From an uncultured Eubacteriales bacterium (GTDB taxonomy: Bacteria > Bacillota > Clostridia > Oscillospirales > Acutalibacteraceae): a stretch of DNA of 6,316 nucleotides. Both the position numbers and the translations under genes were made by a program. Of the stretch, positions 1 through 5,921 are shown piece after piece. Positions within the stretch are counted from its first letter, which is position 1, and every line of letters starts with the position of its first letter. The notes under the pieces were generated by a model. The model made no database searches. It was not told the DNA's origin and was given only the letters and a program-made list of their open reading frames with translations. The stretch lies in the NCBI GenBank assembly GCA_948762645.1, contig CAQBRY010000090.1, positions 1 to 6,316 of the forward strand, in the 5' to 3' direction.

Positions 1-163
1 CGTCTTTATTGACGTCTCTTTCTTGCTCTTCAGGCCTTCCTCCGTCTTTATTGACATCTCTTTCTTGCTCTTCAGGCCTTCCTCCGTCTTTATTGACGTC
101 TCTTTCTTGTTCTTCAGGTCTTCCCCCGTCTTTATTGACGTCCCTTTCTTGTTCTTCAGGGCG
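1..163 (-). repeat. 42-bp tandem repeat, four copies, coding for a 14-residue unit
   Basis: The unit is exactly 42 bp and in frame. Copies lie at 163-122, 121-80, 79-38 and 37-1, the last cut by the window edge. Each encodes RPEEQERDVNKDGG. Copies differ only at a few silent bases, for example gacatc against gacgtc and ttgctc against ttgttc, so they arose by recent duplication and are held to one protein sequence. DVNKDG has the D-x-N-x-D-G spacing of EF-hand, dockerin and thrombospondin-3 calcium loops, but the position-12 acidic ligand of a full EF-hand is a Gln here. The number of copies beyond the edge is unknown. Confidence 0.95.
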
Positions 164-1540
164 GTTTTGCTCAATAACTTGATTTGCATTTTTCTCCTTT
201 TTCTCCTCAATTTTATCCATACGAGCCTGTTCTGCTTTACGTTTTTCTTCTTCCACCTTATTTCTATTTTCAGCTTGTTCCGCCCTTATCTTTTCTAATT
301 CCTCTTTACGTTTTTCTGCTTTTTCTCTAGCTTCAGCTGCACGCTGTTCTGCTTCCTCTTTAATCTGTTTGTCTCTCGCTTCTCTTTGCTCCTTCCTTTT
401 TTCCTCTTTAGCATCTTCAGCCTTATCTCTTTCTTCAGCTTGTTCTGCCCTTTCTTTTTCTAGGCTTTTCTTGCGCTCAAATTCTTCTTCTCTGTCCCTA
501 GCAGCTTTTTCTTCAGCTGCTTTTGTTATACTTTTATTTCTAGAAACAATATATTCTTTTCTTTCTTGGCTACGCTTTTCTATATTATATGCACTATAAT
601 ATTCATCTATATCATTTTTTAACTCAGCTTTTTTTTCTTCAAGTCCTTTTAATTTTTCTTCTATACTACCCTGGCCATTTAGAAGTTCTTGCAAACCACC
701 GGCAATTTCGTCAAATTTATCTCCTAATATTTTTCTAGCTTCATCTAACATTTTTTGCATCTCAGCATCTAATTTTTTCTCATCAGATTCTTCTCTTCTT
801 TCTTTTGCTTCCTTCATTATCTGAGCCTGAACTTTTTTCTCATTTTCTTTACTCTCTTGAGCTTTTTTCCATCTTTCAGCAGCAGCATCTGCATCCCAAG
901 CATTTCTATCGTCATTATATGAAGAAGGTACAAATAGTGCAGGAACTACTGTTACAGGCATTCTTGAAATGCCTGTATGATAAATACTTATTTCTTCTAT
1001 CAAAATACTATCGTCTGTAGCGGATAAATCATCCATCTTCCAACTTTTCAATCCCGCAGAAATAAAATTATATAATCCAGTAAGTTCGCACGTTCTACTA
1101 TATACTTGTATAACACCTATAGAAGGTCCTGTCTCTAAAGACTCTTGAGGATCCAAAGCACTTATAGCTAAAAGAGCAGCTCTACGAGCAATATTATTAG
1201 GTATAGCTGCTGCGGCAGCTTTAGCCACGTCAGATATTAACGTAGGAGATCTCATAACAAGGCCACGCTTAAAAGACAGTTCCCCCATATTGTTATTAGG
1301 TATACCAACAATAAGCGGATGATCATTAACTCCTCCCTCTTCAATTGTAGAAACAGAATTGTCGATTTGAATTCCAGAAACTTCTTTAAATCCATACGTA
1401 AAAGCATTCATACTAACTATAAAATTAAATCCTTGAGTTAAACAGTCCATCGCACTTACAGATATACCAGGAAGTCTATTTTTTTTCTTTTTCCACGGAT
1501 TTGCAAATTTATCTCCTGCAGCACTAAAACTAGCGTCCAT
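1..1540 (-). CDS. gp19-fold tube/baseplate protein with long charged helical tail and 14-aa repeats (partial, runs off left edge)
   Basis: The frame is open for 513 codons from an ATG at 1540 to the window edge with no stop, so the C-terminus is missing. The start has AGGAGG 9 nt upstream. Residues about 25-215 read as a T4 gp19/CIS inner-tube fold: a GFNF strand near 36, an acidic EEGG turn near 69, HPLIVGIP near 74, GELSFKRG near 86, then SWKMDDLS and ILIEEISIYHTGI near 165-190. An Ala-rich stretch (about 104-135) interrupts the usual tube loop. Residues about 214-453 are almost entirely Glu/Lys/Arg/Gln/Ala and look like a coiled coil or single alpha helix, with a Gly-rich hinge near 272-292; RAEQAE recurs 55 residues apart. 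From residue 460 a 14-residue motif repeats. Ordinary tube proteins are about 150-200 aa, so the tail is a large addition. It may be a baseplate-proximal tube initiator (Afp5-like) or a tape-measure-like ruler. The gp19 call is fairly sure; the role of the tail is inference. Confidence 0.8.
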   Translation of the reverse strand, partial: MDASFSAAGDKFANPWKKKKNRLPGISVSAMDCLTQGFNFIVSMNAFTYGFKEVSGIQIDNSVSTIEEGGVNDHPLIVGIPNNNMGELSFKRGLVMRSPTLISDVAKAAAAAIPNNIARRAALLAISALDPQESLETGPSIGVIQVYSRTCELTGLYNFISAGLKSWKMDDLSATDDSILIEEISIYHTGISRMPVTVVPALFVPSSYNDDRNAWDADAAAERWKKAQESKENEKKVQAQIMKEAKERREESDEKKLDAEMQKMLDEARKILGDKFDEIAGGLQELLNGQGSIEEKLKGLEEKKAELKNDIDEYYSAYNIEKRSQERKEYIVSRNKSITKAAEEKAARDREEEFERKKSLEKERAEQAEERDKAEDAKEEKRKEQREARDKQIKEEAEQRAAEAREKAEKRKEELEKIRAEQAENRNKVEEEKRKAEQARMDKIEEKKEKNANQVIEQNRPEEQERDVNKDGGRPEEQERDVNKDGGRPEEQERDVNKDGGRPEEQERDVNKD

Positions 1541-1560
1541 ATATTATCGCCTCCTCGCGC

Positions 1561-1761
1561 CTAAACATCAAATATGTTCTTACTTTTGCTATTTGAATCC
1601 CCATTCATCTTTTTATTAATTTTAGAAATCTCATTACAAAATTTAATTCTTTCTTTATGGTTCAAACTCATAACTTCACTATGAGGCCAATGAAAATAAT
1701 AAGCCAAAAAAGATATCTCCTCGTATAGTACCTCCTGAGGATAACTTTTTAGGCTTCCCCG
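1561..1761 (-). CDS. DUF6760-like small protein segment, probably made only as a -1 frameshift extension of the upstream chaperone
   Basis: Sixty-six codons ending in TAG at 1563-1561, 20 nt before the next ATG. The core YPQEVLYEEISFLAYYFHW, followed by an EVMSLNHKERIKFCNEI helix, matches from memory the small DUF6760 family found in contractile injection loci, which typically reads YP..L.EEVA.IAYHFHW then LEH.ERR.W. The tail after about residue 52 is Ser/Asn/Lys-rich. The frame opens after two TAA stops at 1791-1786 and contains no ATG, GTG or TTG before the conserved N-terminus; the first is a TTG at 1707-1705, inside the conserved part. It overlaps the end of the 125-aa chaperone gene in the -1 frame, downstream of a slippery site. 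I place the first post-shift codon (CGG, Arg) at 1761, giving a 188-residue fusion with residues 1-122 of the chaperone. Independent initiation at the TTG, which has GAGGAG 9 nt upstream, would give a 48-aa product lacking the conserved start. Confidence 0.75.
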   Translation of the reverse strand, partial: RGSLKSYPQEVLYEEISFLAYYFHWPHSEVMSLNHKERIKFCNEISKINKKMNGDSNSKSKNIFDV

Positions 1762-1770
1762 AAAAAAGGG
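1701..1770 (-). promoter_or_regulatory. programmed -1 ribosomal frameshift signal (slippery heptamer plus stem-loop)
   Basis: In the chaperone frame the codons GTC CCT TTT TTC contain C CCT TTT (1770-1764), a perfect X XXY YYZ heptamer, overlapped by T TTT TTC (1767-1761). After a 7-nt spacer (TTCGGGG) the transcript can fold: 1756-1737 pairs with 1722-1701 as 5 bp, a U-U mismatch, 6 bp, a U-U mismatch, 3 bp, a 2-nt bulge and 4 bp, closing a 14-nt loop (1736-1723) that contains AGGAGG. The zero-frame TAA (1751-1749) lies in the 5' arm. A weak Shine-Dalgarno-like GGTGG lies about 6 nt upstream of the heptamer. The loop GAGG could pair with CCTC at 1686-1683 as a short pseudoknot, which is weak. 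Frameshifting is inferred from layout and has not been measured. Confidence 0.75.
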
Positions 1771-2126
1771 ACATCCACCATAAATTTATTAGAACATTTC
1801 GGACATTGAGCAGTCATTTTAGGCGGCTCAATAGCATTGATTTTTTGATATAAATCCTGTAAATAAGCCATATCAGCTGTAAATAGACTTTCTATAACAT
1901 GGGCGTCTACCTTTTTAAGAGTGCCTAGCTCTATTATTACTCTTTCAAGTAAAAGTATGCTTAAATATCCAGGATTCATCTTTACCCTAGGATCGTTAAG
2001 AGGTACTATTTCATCTGCTGCATTTGCAAGTCTCATAACTCCGTGTTTATGAAGATCTCCGTTTTTATCTACGTATCCCTTAGGTAAATCAAACTGTACA
2101 GTTGTTTCAAAAGTGCTATTTGCCAT
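1749..2126 (-). CDS. tail assembly chaperone-like protein of a contractile injection system
   Basis: This 125-residue protein starts at the first ATG after in-frame stops; GGGAG lies 12 nt upstream, slightly far. The N-terminal part (FETTVQFDLPKGYVD, about 6-20) is beta-like, followed by HGVMRLANAADEI and PLNDPRV (about 28-48) and a helical region LLLERVIIELGTL to LFTADMAYLQDLYQKI (about 58-97). From memory this pattern belongs to the phage tail assembly protein family next to sheath and tube genes in CIS loci. A single CPKC knuckle (108-111) near the C-terminus is followed by no second cysteine pair, so a complete zinc ribbon is not visible in this chain. In phages the gene in this position encodes a chaperone that holds tape-measure or tube subunits and is lengthened by -1 frameshifting. 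Here the shift site falls at P120-F121, so the short and long forms share almost the whole protein. The family assignment is good; the chaperone role is inferred from position and family. Confidence 0.82.
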   Translation of the reverse strand: MANSTFETTVQFDLPKGYVDKNGDLHKHGVMRLANAADEIVPLNDPRVKMNPGYLSILLLERVIIELGTLKKVDAHVIESLFTADMAYLQDLYQKINAIEPPKMTAQCPKCSNKFMVDVPFFGEA

Positions 2127-2267
2127 CCAAAATCACTACTCCCATTAATTAGTTTTTTTTCATATATTATTATAATTAATTTTCAGGATACTATACATCC
2201 CATTAATTATATCTGTCATATCACTTAAAAAGTGATATGACAAGATATATAAATTATATTATATTTT
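2127..2267. other. tube-chaperone intergenic spacer with a 12-bp direct repeat
   Basis: No gene is visible in these 141 bp. They contain the stem-loop listed separately and a 12-bp direct repeat, TCCCATTAATTA on the plus strand at 2140-2151 and 2198-2209. The copy nearer the chaperone gene carries its GGGAG ribosome binding site; the other lies at the foot of the hairpin. Confidence 0.7.
2208..2249 (-). promoter_or_regulatory. stem-loop between the tube and chaperone genes
   Basis: Positions 2214-2226 and 2230-2242 form a perfect 13-bp inverted repeat with a 3-nt loop. Past a single bulged base (2243) the stem continues for 6 bp (2208-2213 with 2244-2249), 19 bp in all. It begins about 18 nt after the tube stop codon. 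No U-run follows on the minus strand, so it is not a standard intrinsic terminator. It may protect the 3' end of the sheath-tube message, mark a processing site, or partly block read-through into genes needed in smaller amounts. Confidence 0.7.
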
Positions 2268-2792
2268 TTAAGCAGTTGCAACTGTAACGTCTCTTTTAAT
2301 TCCTTCATGTAACAATGTAAGGCTTTCAATAAGGATTGCGGAATCTTCTGCGTTAAGATCAGTTGATTCATAAGCTTTAGGCCATGCATTAATTACGCTC
2401 CAGCTTGCTGTTGGTTCACCAGCGTTGTTAAATACAGTAATAACTGCATTAACTGGGGTGAAGTTACTTCCCTCTAAGAAATCGTTAAAGAAATTGTAAA
2501 GAAGCGGGTTGGAATATAATCCTTTTTCAAGTTTAATTTCACCATACTCAACAAGACCGGGTAATTTTCTTTTGGTTAAATAACCAAATCCGCCTTCTCT
2601 ATATTCACTTTCAGAAACTGTTGAACTAAATCCCGTTACCGATTTAAATGATGTTGTACCAAGTCCCTCAAAGTTAGCTGTAAATCTAAATCCTCTTATT
2701 GGGGATGATAATCCGTTTGTAATTGTTCCACGTGTTGATAACACTTCAGTACCAAGTTCTTGAATACCTGCTGTTGCTAATCCGTCTGGCAT
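2268..2792 (-). CDS. inner tube protein of a contractile injection system (T4 gp19 family)
   Basis: This 174-residue protein would polymerise as stacked hexamers into the rigid tube inside the sheath, through which cargo is delivered. The gp19 hallmarks are in order: a short leader, GFRFTANFEGL (34-44), the strand FKSVTGFSST with YREGG (49-68), LPGLVEYGEIKLEKGL (77-92), a long helix PLLYNFFNDFL (96-106), and the C-terminal strands WSVINAWPKAY (131-141), DLNAEDSAILIESLTLLHEGI (145-165). The length is normal for the family. The ATG has AGGAAGGAG about 11 nt upstream. It follows the sheath gene by about 40 nt, the usual sheath-tube pairing, and is presumably co-transcribed. The initial Met-Pro and the following turn resemble CIS tubes more than phage tubes, which is a weak argument. 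A second gp19-fold protein lies two frames downstream. Confidence 0.93.
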   Translation of the reverse strand: MPDGLATAGIQELGTEVLSTRGTITNGLSSPIRGFRFTANFEGLGTTSFKSVTGFSSTVSESEYREGGFGYLTKRKLPGLVEYGEIKLEKGLYSNPLLYNFFNDFLEGSNFTPVNAVITVFNNAGEPTASWSVINAWPKAYESTDLNAEDSAILIESLTLLHEGIKRDVTVATA

Positions 2793-2833
2793 AAATAATC
2801 AATCTCCTTCCTAATATACACTGTTATTTGTTA

Positions 2834-4546
2834 TTATTCACCTGTTTTTTGAGTAATACGGAAGATTACGAACTCAGCTGGTTTTACTGGTGCAACTCCG
2901 ATTACACAGATCATACGGCCATTGTCTATATCGTCTTTTGTCATAGTGTTAGGTCCAATATCTACGAAGAATGCATCTCCTGGTGAACCTCCTACTAATG
3001 CTCCGGTTCTCCATACGCCTTCTAAGAAGATTTCAATTGTCCTTTTTACTCTTGACCATAGGTTTGCGTCATTTGGTTCAAATACTACCCAGTTGGTATT
3101 TGCCTTTATGGATTCCTCTAAGTATATGAACAGACGCCTTACGTTGATATATTTCCATAATGGTTTTGAAGAAGCTGTTCTTGCTCCCCAAACTCTTATT
3201 CCGGCTCCTGGGAATTTTCTGATTAAGTTTACTCCTTTTGGATTGAGTAAATCTTGTTCACCAACATTGTAATTTACATATAGTCCTGTACAATTTGCTA
3301 TAATTTCATTAGCAGGAGCTTTATGTACTCCTCTTGAATTGTCGCTTCTTGCATAGATTCCTATTACTGATCCTGATGGTGGAATGAAAATATCTTTTTT
3401 ATCAAGAGGATCATATACCTGAATCCATGGATGATACATAGCACAGTAATCGCTATCTACCATATCTCTTTGTTTCATAATGTCTGCAACTGTTTTATAG
3501 TTCTTTGGAATGTCGAGTACTGCAAATCTACTTGCTAATTGTTCACAGTGACTTACCAATGATAGCTGTACGTTTGCACTTGTAACTCCCGGTACTGCCA
3601 TAATGCTTACATCTGTATTGTCAAGGAAAGCTTGTATTCCTGTACGTGATCCAGGTCCTTCATCTTTTCCTATAAAGGAAGCATCTGTAAGGCTTGCTGA
3701 TGAACCATTTGTACCACCTTTTAATGTAACAGATATTGTATTTCCTTCGCCCCCTAAAGCTTTTCTTACAAACTCTATTGGAGCAGTTTCATCTGAGCTT
3801 GCTTGTGATTCAATATCTATTATTTCAGACGTTACCAATTTCTTGTCAATGAATGATGGAGATGCTACGTTAAAGGATATATTTTCGTATTTTTCAACTG
3901 TTCCATCATGTTCTACTTCTACATTGATTTCACAAGTTTTAATAATTATCTTTGGTAAAAGATTTTCATCTACTACTTCACCTTCAAATGGTTTTGCCAT
4001 TGTCAGGGTATTTCCTGTAGTACTTTTAATGATGTTATACTGAGTATTTTCTCCATTCTCTACTACTACTACATCTCCTGCATCAAATCCTATAGCATTT
4101 TTTAAACGATATTTTCCATCGCCTAAATCTTTAAGAATTTGGGATTTATTTTCGTTAGTAGCTTCAAAGGATACGTTTATTATGTTACCCCACTCTCCCG
4201 GGTTTTTAGCTTTAATTTTAATTAAGCCTTCATTTCCTTCTATAGCGGCCGTAGCTGCATCTTCCGGTGCTACTCTCATGATAAATGCTCTTCCTCCGCC
4301 ATTTGCAAAGAAATGGTTTACGGCGTAAGCTAAATATCTATATTCTCCGAATTCACTCGCATGGAGGTATCCACCAAACTTACGAGTAAAATCTGCTGGG
4401 CCTGTTACTAATACCGGTGCACCTATTACGGGACCTTTCTCAGCAACACCGACGAAACCAGCTGTACTTGTTCCCACACCTTGCATCGGGGTTGGGCCAC
4501 TATCAAATTCCTCTACATAGACTCCTGGTGATAAATATTCTGGCAT
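2834..4546 (-). CDS. contractile tail sheath protein
   Basis: This 570-residue protein is the sheath subunit that wraps the inner tube and contracts to drive it through a target membrane. The N-terminus MPEYLSPGVYVEEFDSGP is the classic sheath start, whose first strand is exchanged between neighbouring subunits, followed by GVGTSTAGFVGVAEKGP and VTGPADFTRKFGG (about 24-60) and YLAYAVNHFFANGGGRAFIMRV. Residues about 95-330 are the variable outer domain. From LDNTDVSIMAVPGVT onward the core resumes, ending with IRKFPGAGIRVWGART (about 442-457), WKYINVRRLFIYLEESI, WVVFEPND and the C-terminal handshake strands VAPVKPAEFVIFRITQ. These regions correspond to the Phage_sheath_1 and C-terminal sheath domains. 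The length is intact. A stop codon lies just upstream of the ATG and the start matches the family. Only one sheath gene is present here, unlike Afp/PVC loci that carry several. Its leader contains an unusual hairpin between the ribosome binding site and the ATG. Confidence 0.96.
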   Translation of the reverse strand: MPEYLSPGVYVEEFDSGPTPMQGVGTSTAGFVGVAEKGPVIGAPVLVTGPADFTRKFGGYLHASEFGEYRYLAYAVNHFFANGGGRAFIMRVAPEDAATAAIEGNEGLIKIKAKNPGEWGNIINVSFEATNENKSQILKDLGDGKYRLKNAIGFDAGDVVVVENGENTQYNIIKSTTGNTLTMAKPFEGEVVDENLLPKIIIKTCEINVEVEHDGTVEKYENISFNVASPSFIDKKLVTSEIIDIESQASSDETAPIEFVRKALGGEGNTISVTLKGGTNGSSASLTDASFIGKDEGPGSRTGIQAFLDNTDVSIMAVPGVTSANVQLSLVSHCEQLASRFAVLDIPKNYKTVADIMKQRDMVDSDYCAMYHPWIQVYDPLDKKDIFIPPSGSVIGIYARSDNSRGVHKAPANEIIANCTGLYVNYNVGEQDLLNPKGVNLIRKFPGAGIRVWGARTASSKPLWKYINVRRLFIYLEESIKANTNWVVFEPNDANLWSRVKRTIEIFLEGVWRTGALVGGSPGDAFFVDIGPNTMTKDDIDNGRMICVIGVAPVKPAEFVIFRITQKTGE

Positions 4547-4596
4547 AATTACGGTTCTCTACTAAGTAAGTCTAGTAAGAACCTTTCAACTCCTTT
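4544..4596 (-). promoter_or_regulatory. split ribosome binding site of the sheath gene, with a hairpin between Shine-Dalgarno and ATG
   Basis: The only strong Shine-Dalgarno sequence, AAAGGAG (4596-4590), is 43 nt from the ATG (4546-4544). The gap holds a stem-loop: 4583-4578 pairs with 4558-4553 (GGTTCT/AGAACC) and 4577-4573 with 4564-4560 (TACTA/TAGTA), 11 bp with one bulged base (4559) and an 8-nt loop. Folding leaves 6 nt on each side, so the effective spacing falls to about 12 nt. The only nearer candidate, AGAGAA within the 3' arm, is poor. Function is inferred from layout. Confidence 0.6.
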
Positions 4597-4673
4597 CGCG
4601 TGTAAAATCTTATTTTTTATTTATTTACCATATGGAAGAGAGAAATGAACTCTAATCCATTGTAAAGCAAACT
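4547..4673. other. spacer between the 314-aa gene and the sheath gene
   Basis: These 127 bp hold no gene. Apart from the split ribosome binding site I see no terminator hairpin and no convincing promoter, so I take the sheath gene to be in the same operon as the 314-aa gene. A separate promoter in this AT-rich stretch cannot be excluded. Confidence 0.5.
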
Positions 4674-5618
4674 TTAATTTTCGGAGCGTTTTTCTAAAGA
4701 CTGTAATCTTATTATTATTTCCTTTAGCTGCTCCTGAGTTAAAAGTTTTAACCTGTTACTTTCTATTTTTTGAATAAAACTTTCTTTTAATTCTTTTTCT
4801 TTTATTTTTTTAATTAATAATCTTAATTCTTCTATCAAAAGATAATTATCAGACATTTCATATATTCTGTTTCTTCGGCTTATAGCATCGTCTGATTCCA
4901 CTATCTTCTTTATCTTTCCTTTTCCTATAGCTACAATAATTTTCTTGATTTCTTCAAAGAAATCTATATTTTCTTTTTTCTTTTTTTCTTTTATATCTTT
5001 TGTTTTTTCTATTTCACTTTCTAACTTAGGATTTTCTTCTATACTCATACTTTTTTTCTGAATAAGATCTTCTATTTTATCTTCTTCAGCATCATCCTGA
5101 TAAAGCAGTTCATCTTCCTCATCTATTTTGCCGTCAACTTCATACTTATCTATTCGATCTATCTTATCGCACTTGAAATTATACTTAAAGCTTAAATCAC
5201 TTAATTTAAAGTCATCATAATCTTCATTAATATCGCCTAAATATGTATTTTTATTAAAAGGATCCGTCTCATCGATATGGGCTTTATCCTTTTCACCATT
5301 TGGGAGTATAGTTAAAACTAACTCTTCGTCAGATTTATCTTTGTCGGCTCCAACAGATACAACACCATAACTAGTCTCGAAATCTGCTAACTTATCGGGA
5401 TATGCACGTTCTTTTTTTTCAAGATCAGGAGAAATAACCTCAGATATTTTTTGTTTGTCACTTAAAAACTTACTATAATGATTCTCATTTGTCTGATTTT
5501 CATCGAACCACCATTTTCTGTTTTCATTGCTAACTGATTTCTCAGAAGCATACTTTTTCATCCGGCTATCCAGAGATGATTTGTTATTTTGATTTACTTT
5601 TTTGTTGTCGTATAACAA
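4674..5618 (-). CDS. unrecognised highly charged protein, first gene of the injection-system operon
   Basis: I do not recognise this 314-residue protein. The start is a TTG (5618-5616) with a very strong GAGGAGGAG 6 nt upstream and an in-frame stop just before it; the next ATG is codon 20. Residues 1-80 are polar and Asn/Lys/Ser-rich with an RKWWFDE patch (34-40), probably disordered. Residues 85-130 (YGVVSVG, ELVLTILPNG) could form a small beta unit. Residues about 150-190 are strongly acidic, 190-216 Lys/Glu-rich, and 217-243 a possible amphipathic helix (FFEEIKKIIVAIGKGKIKKIV). Residues 255-312 look like a helical hairpin (LLIEELRLLIKKIKEKEL, then LTQEQLKEIIIRLQSLEK) and are the best part for a homology search. 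There is no signal peptide, no membrane segment and no enzyme motif. Placement 127 nt ahead of the sheath gene suggests an accessory, regulatory, cargo or adaptor protein of the particle; none of these is shown by the sequence. Confidence 0.8.
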   Translation of the reverse strand: MLYDNKKVNQNNKSSLDSRMKKYASEKSVSNENRKWWFDENQTNENHYSKFLSDKQKISEVISPDLEKKERAYPDKLADFETSYGVVSVGADKDKSDEELVLTILPNGEKDKAHIDETDPFNKNTYLGDINEDYDDFKLSDLSFKYNFKCDKIDRIDKYEVDGKIDEEDELLYQDDAEEDKIEDLIQKKSMSIEENPKLESEIEKTKDIKEKKKKENIDFFEEIKKIIVAIGKGKIKKIVESDDAISRRNRIYEMSDNYLLIEELRLLIKKIKEKELKESFIQKIESNRLKLLTQEQLKEIIIRLQSLEKRSEN

Positions 5619-5631
5619 AATCTTCTCCTCC

Positions 5632-5658
5632 TCAAATTATAAAATTAATATACAACAT
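5632..5658 (-). other. possible 8-codon leader reading frame
   Basis: ATG at 5658-5656 opens an 8-codon frame (MLYINFII) ending in TGA at 5634-5632, which overlaps the GAGGAGGAG of the next gene. AGGAGG (5665-5660) precedes it but is only 1 nt from the ATG and 4 nt from a following TTG, both short. It could couple translation to the 314-aa gene or be chance. Confidence 0.25.
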
Positions 5659-5716
5659 CCCTCCTATAATACATAAATTTATAATTACTTATAATTGAAT
5701 AGTAATTATTAATTAT

Positions 5717-5748
5717 AAACACAAATTATTTTATATTTTTTTGTGTTT
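5717..5748. repeat. 9-bp inverted repeat in the operon leader
   Basis: AAACACAAA (5717-5725) and TTTGTGTTT (5740-5748) are perfect inverted copies around a 14-nt AT-only centre. It lies just downstream of the candidate promoter, where an operator or a leader hairpin could sit. The low complexity makes chance occurrence plausible. Confidence 0.4.
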
Positions 5749-5764
5749 TTTGTGGTATGTATGA

Positions 5765-5793
5765 ATTATATCATGTATTTTTTCTTTTATCCA
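5765..5793 (-). promoter_or_regulatory. candidate sigma-A promoter of the injection-system operon
   Basis: On the minus strand TATAAT (5770-5765) is preceded by an extended -10 TG (TGATATAAT) and, after exactly 17 bp, by TGGATA (5793-5788), four of six matches to TTGACA. It would give a leader of about 140 nt before the TTG start. Other TATAAT-like strings occur in this AT-rich spacer, so the choice rests on the extended -10 and the spacing. Confidence 0.45.
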
Positions 5794-5921
5794 TTAAGTA
5801 TTGCTTAAATAATAATATATTTTTCGTTTGTTTTTGTGCAAAAATCTATTTTTTGCTTTTTAATATATAAATATGTAATTTTATTTAATTAAATTTTCTA
5901 AATAATTTACATAAAATAAAA

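Noticed and set aside
1..163. Regular 42-bp repeats as a CRISPR array
   Set aside because: There are no spacers; the units abut directly and form one continuous reading frame with the gp19-fold gene.
1..163. Dockerin or true EF-hand domain
   Set aside because: DVNKDG fits the loop start, but the 14-residue unit lacks the flanking helix and the position-12 acidic ligand.
23..1020. Plus-strand reading frames at 23-298, 369-599 and 805-1020
   Set aside because: They are antisense to the continuous Glu/Lys-rich minus-strand gene; their Leu/Phe/Ser-rich composition is the complement of Lys/Glu codons, and they lack ribosome binding sites.
1561..1707. DUF6760 as an independent 48-aa gene starting at the TTG at 1707
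   Set aside because: GAGGAG lies 9 nt upstream, so minor initiation is possible, but this start would drop the conserved YP..LYEEISF segment, which is evidently translated.
2208..2249. Intrinsic terminator after the tube gene
   Set aside because: No U-run follows the hairpin on the coding strand; it is listed as a regulatory stem-loop instead.
2922..4043. Plus-strand reading frames at 2922-3272 and 3603-4043
   Set aside because: Both lie opposite the well-recognised sheath gene and show no family features.
1..5618. Ordinary prophage tail module
   Set aside because: No capsid, lysis, integrase or packaging genes are visible, and the DUF6760 segment and paired gp19-fold proteins fit an extracellular injection system better. 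With only part of the locus in view a phage origin is not fully excluded.
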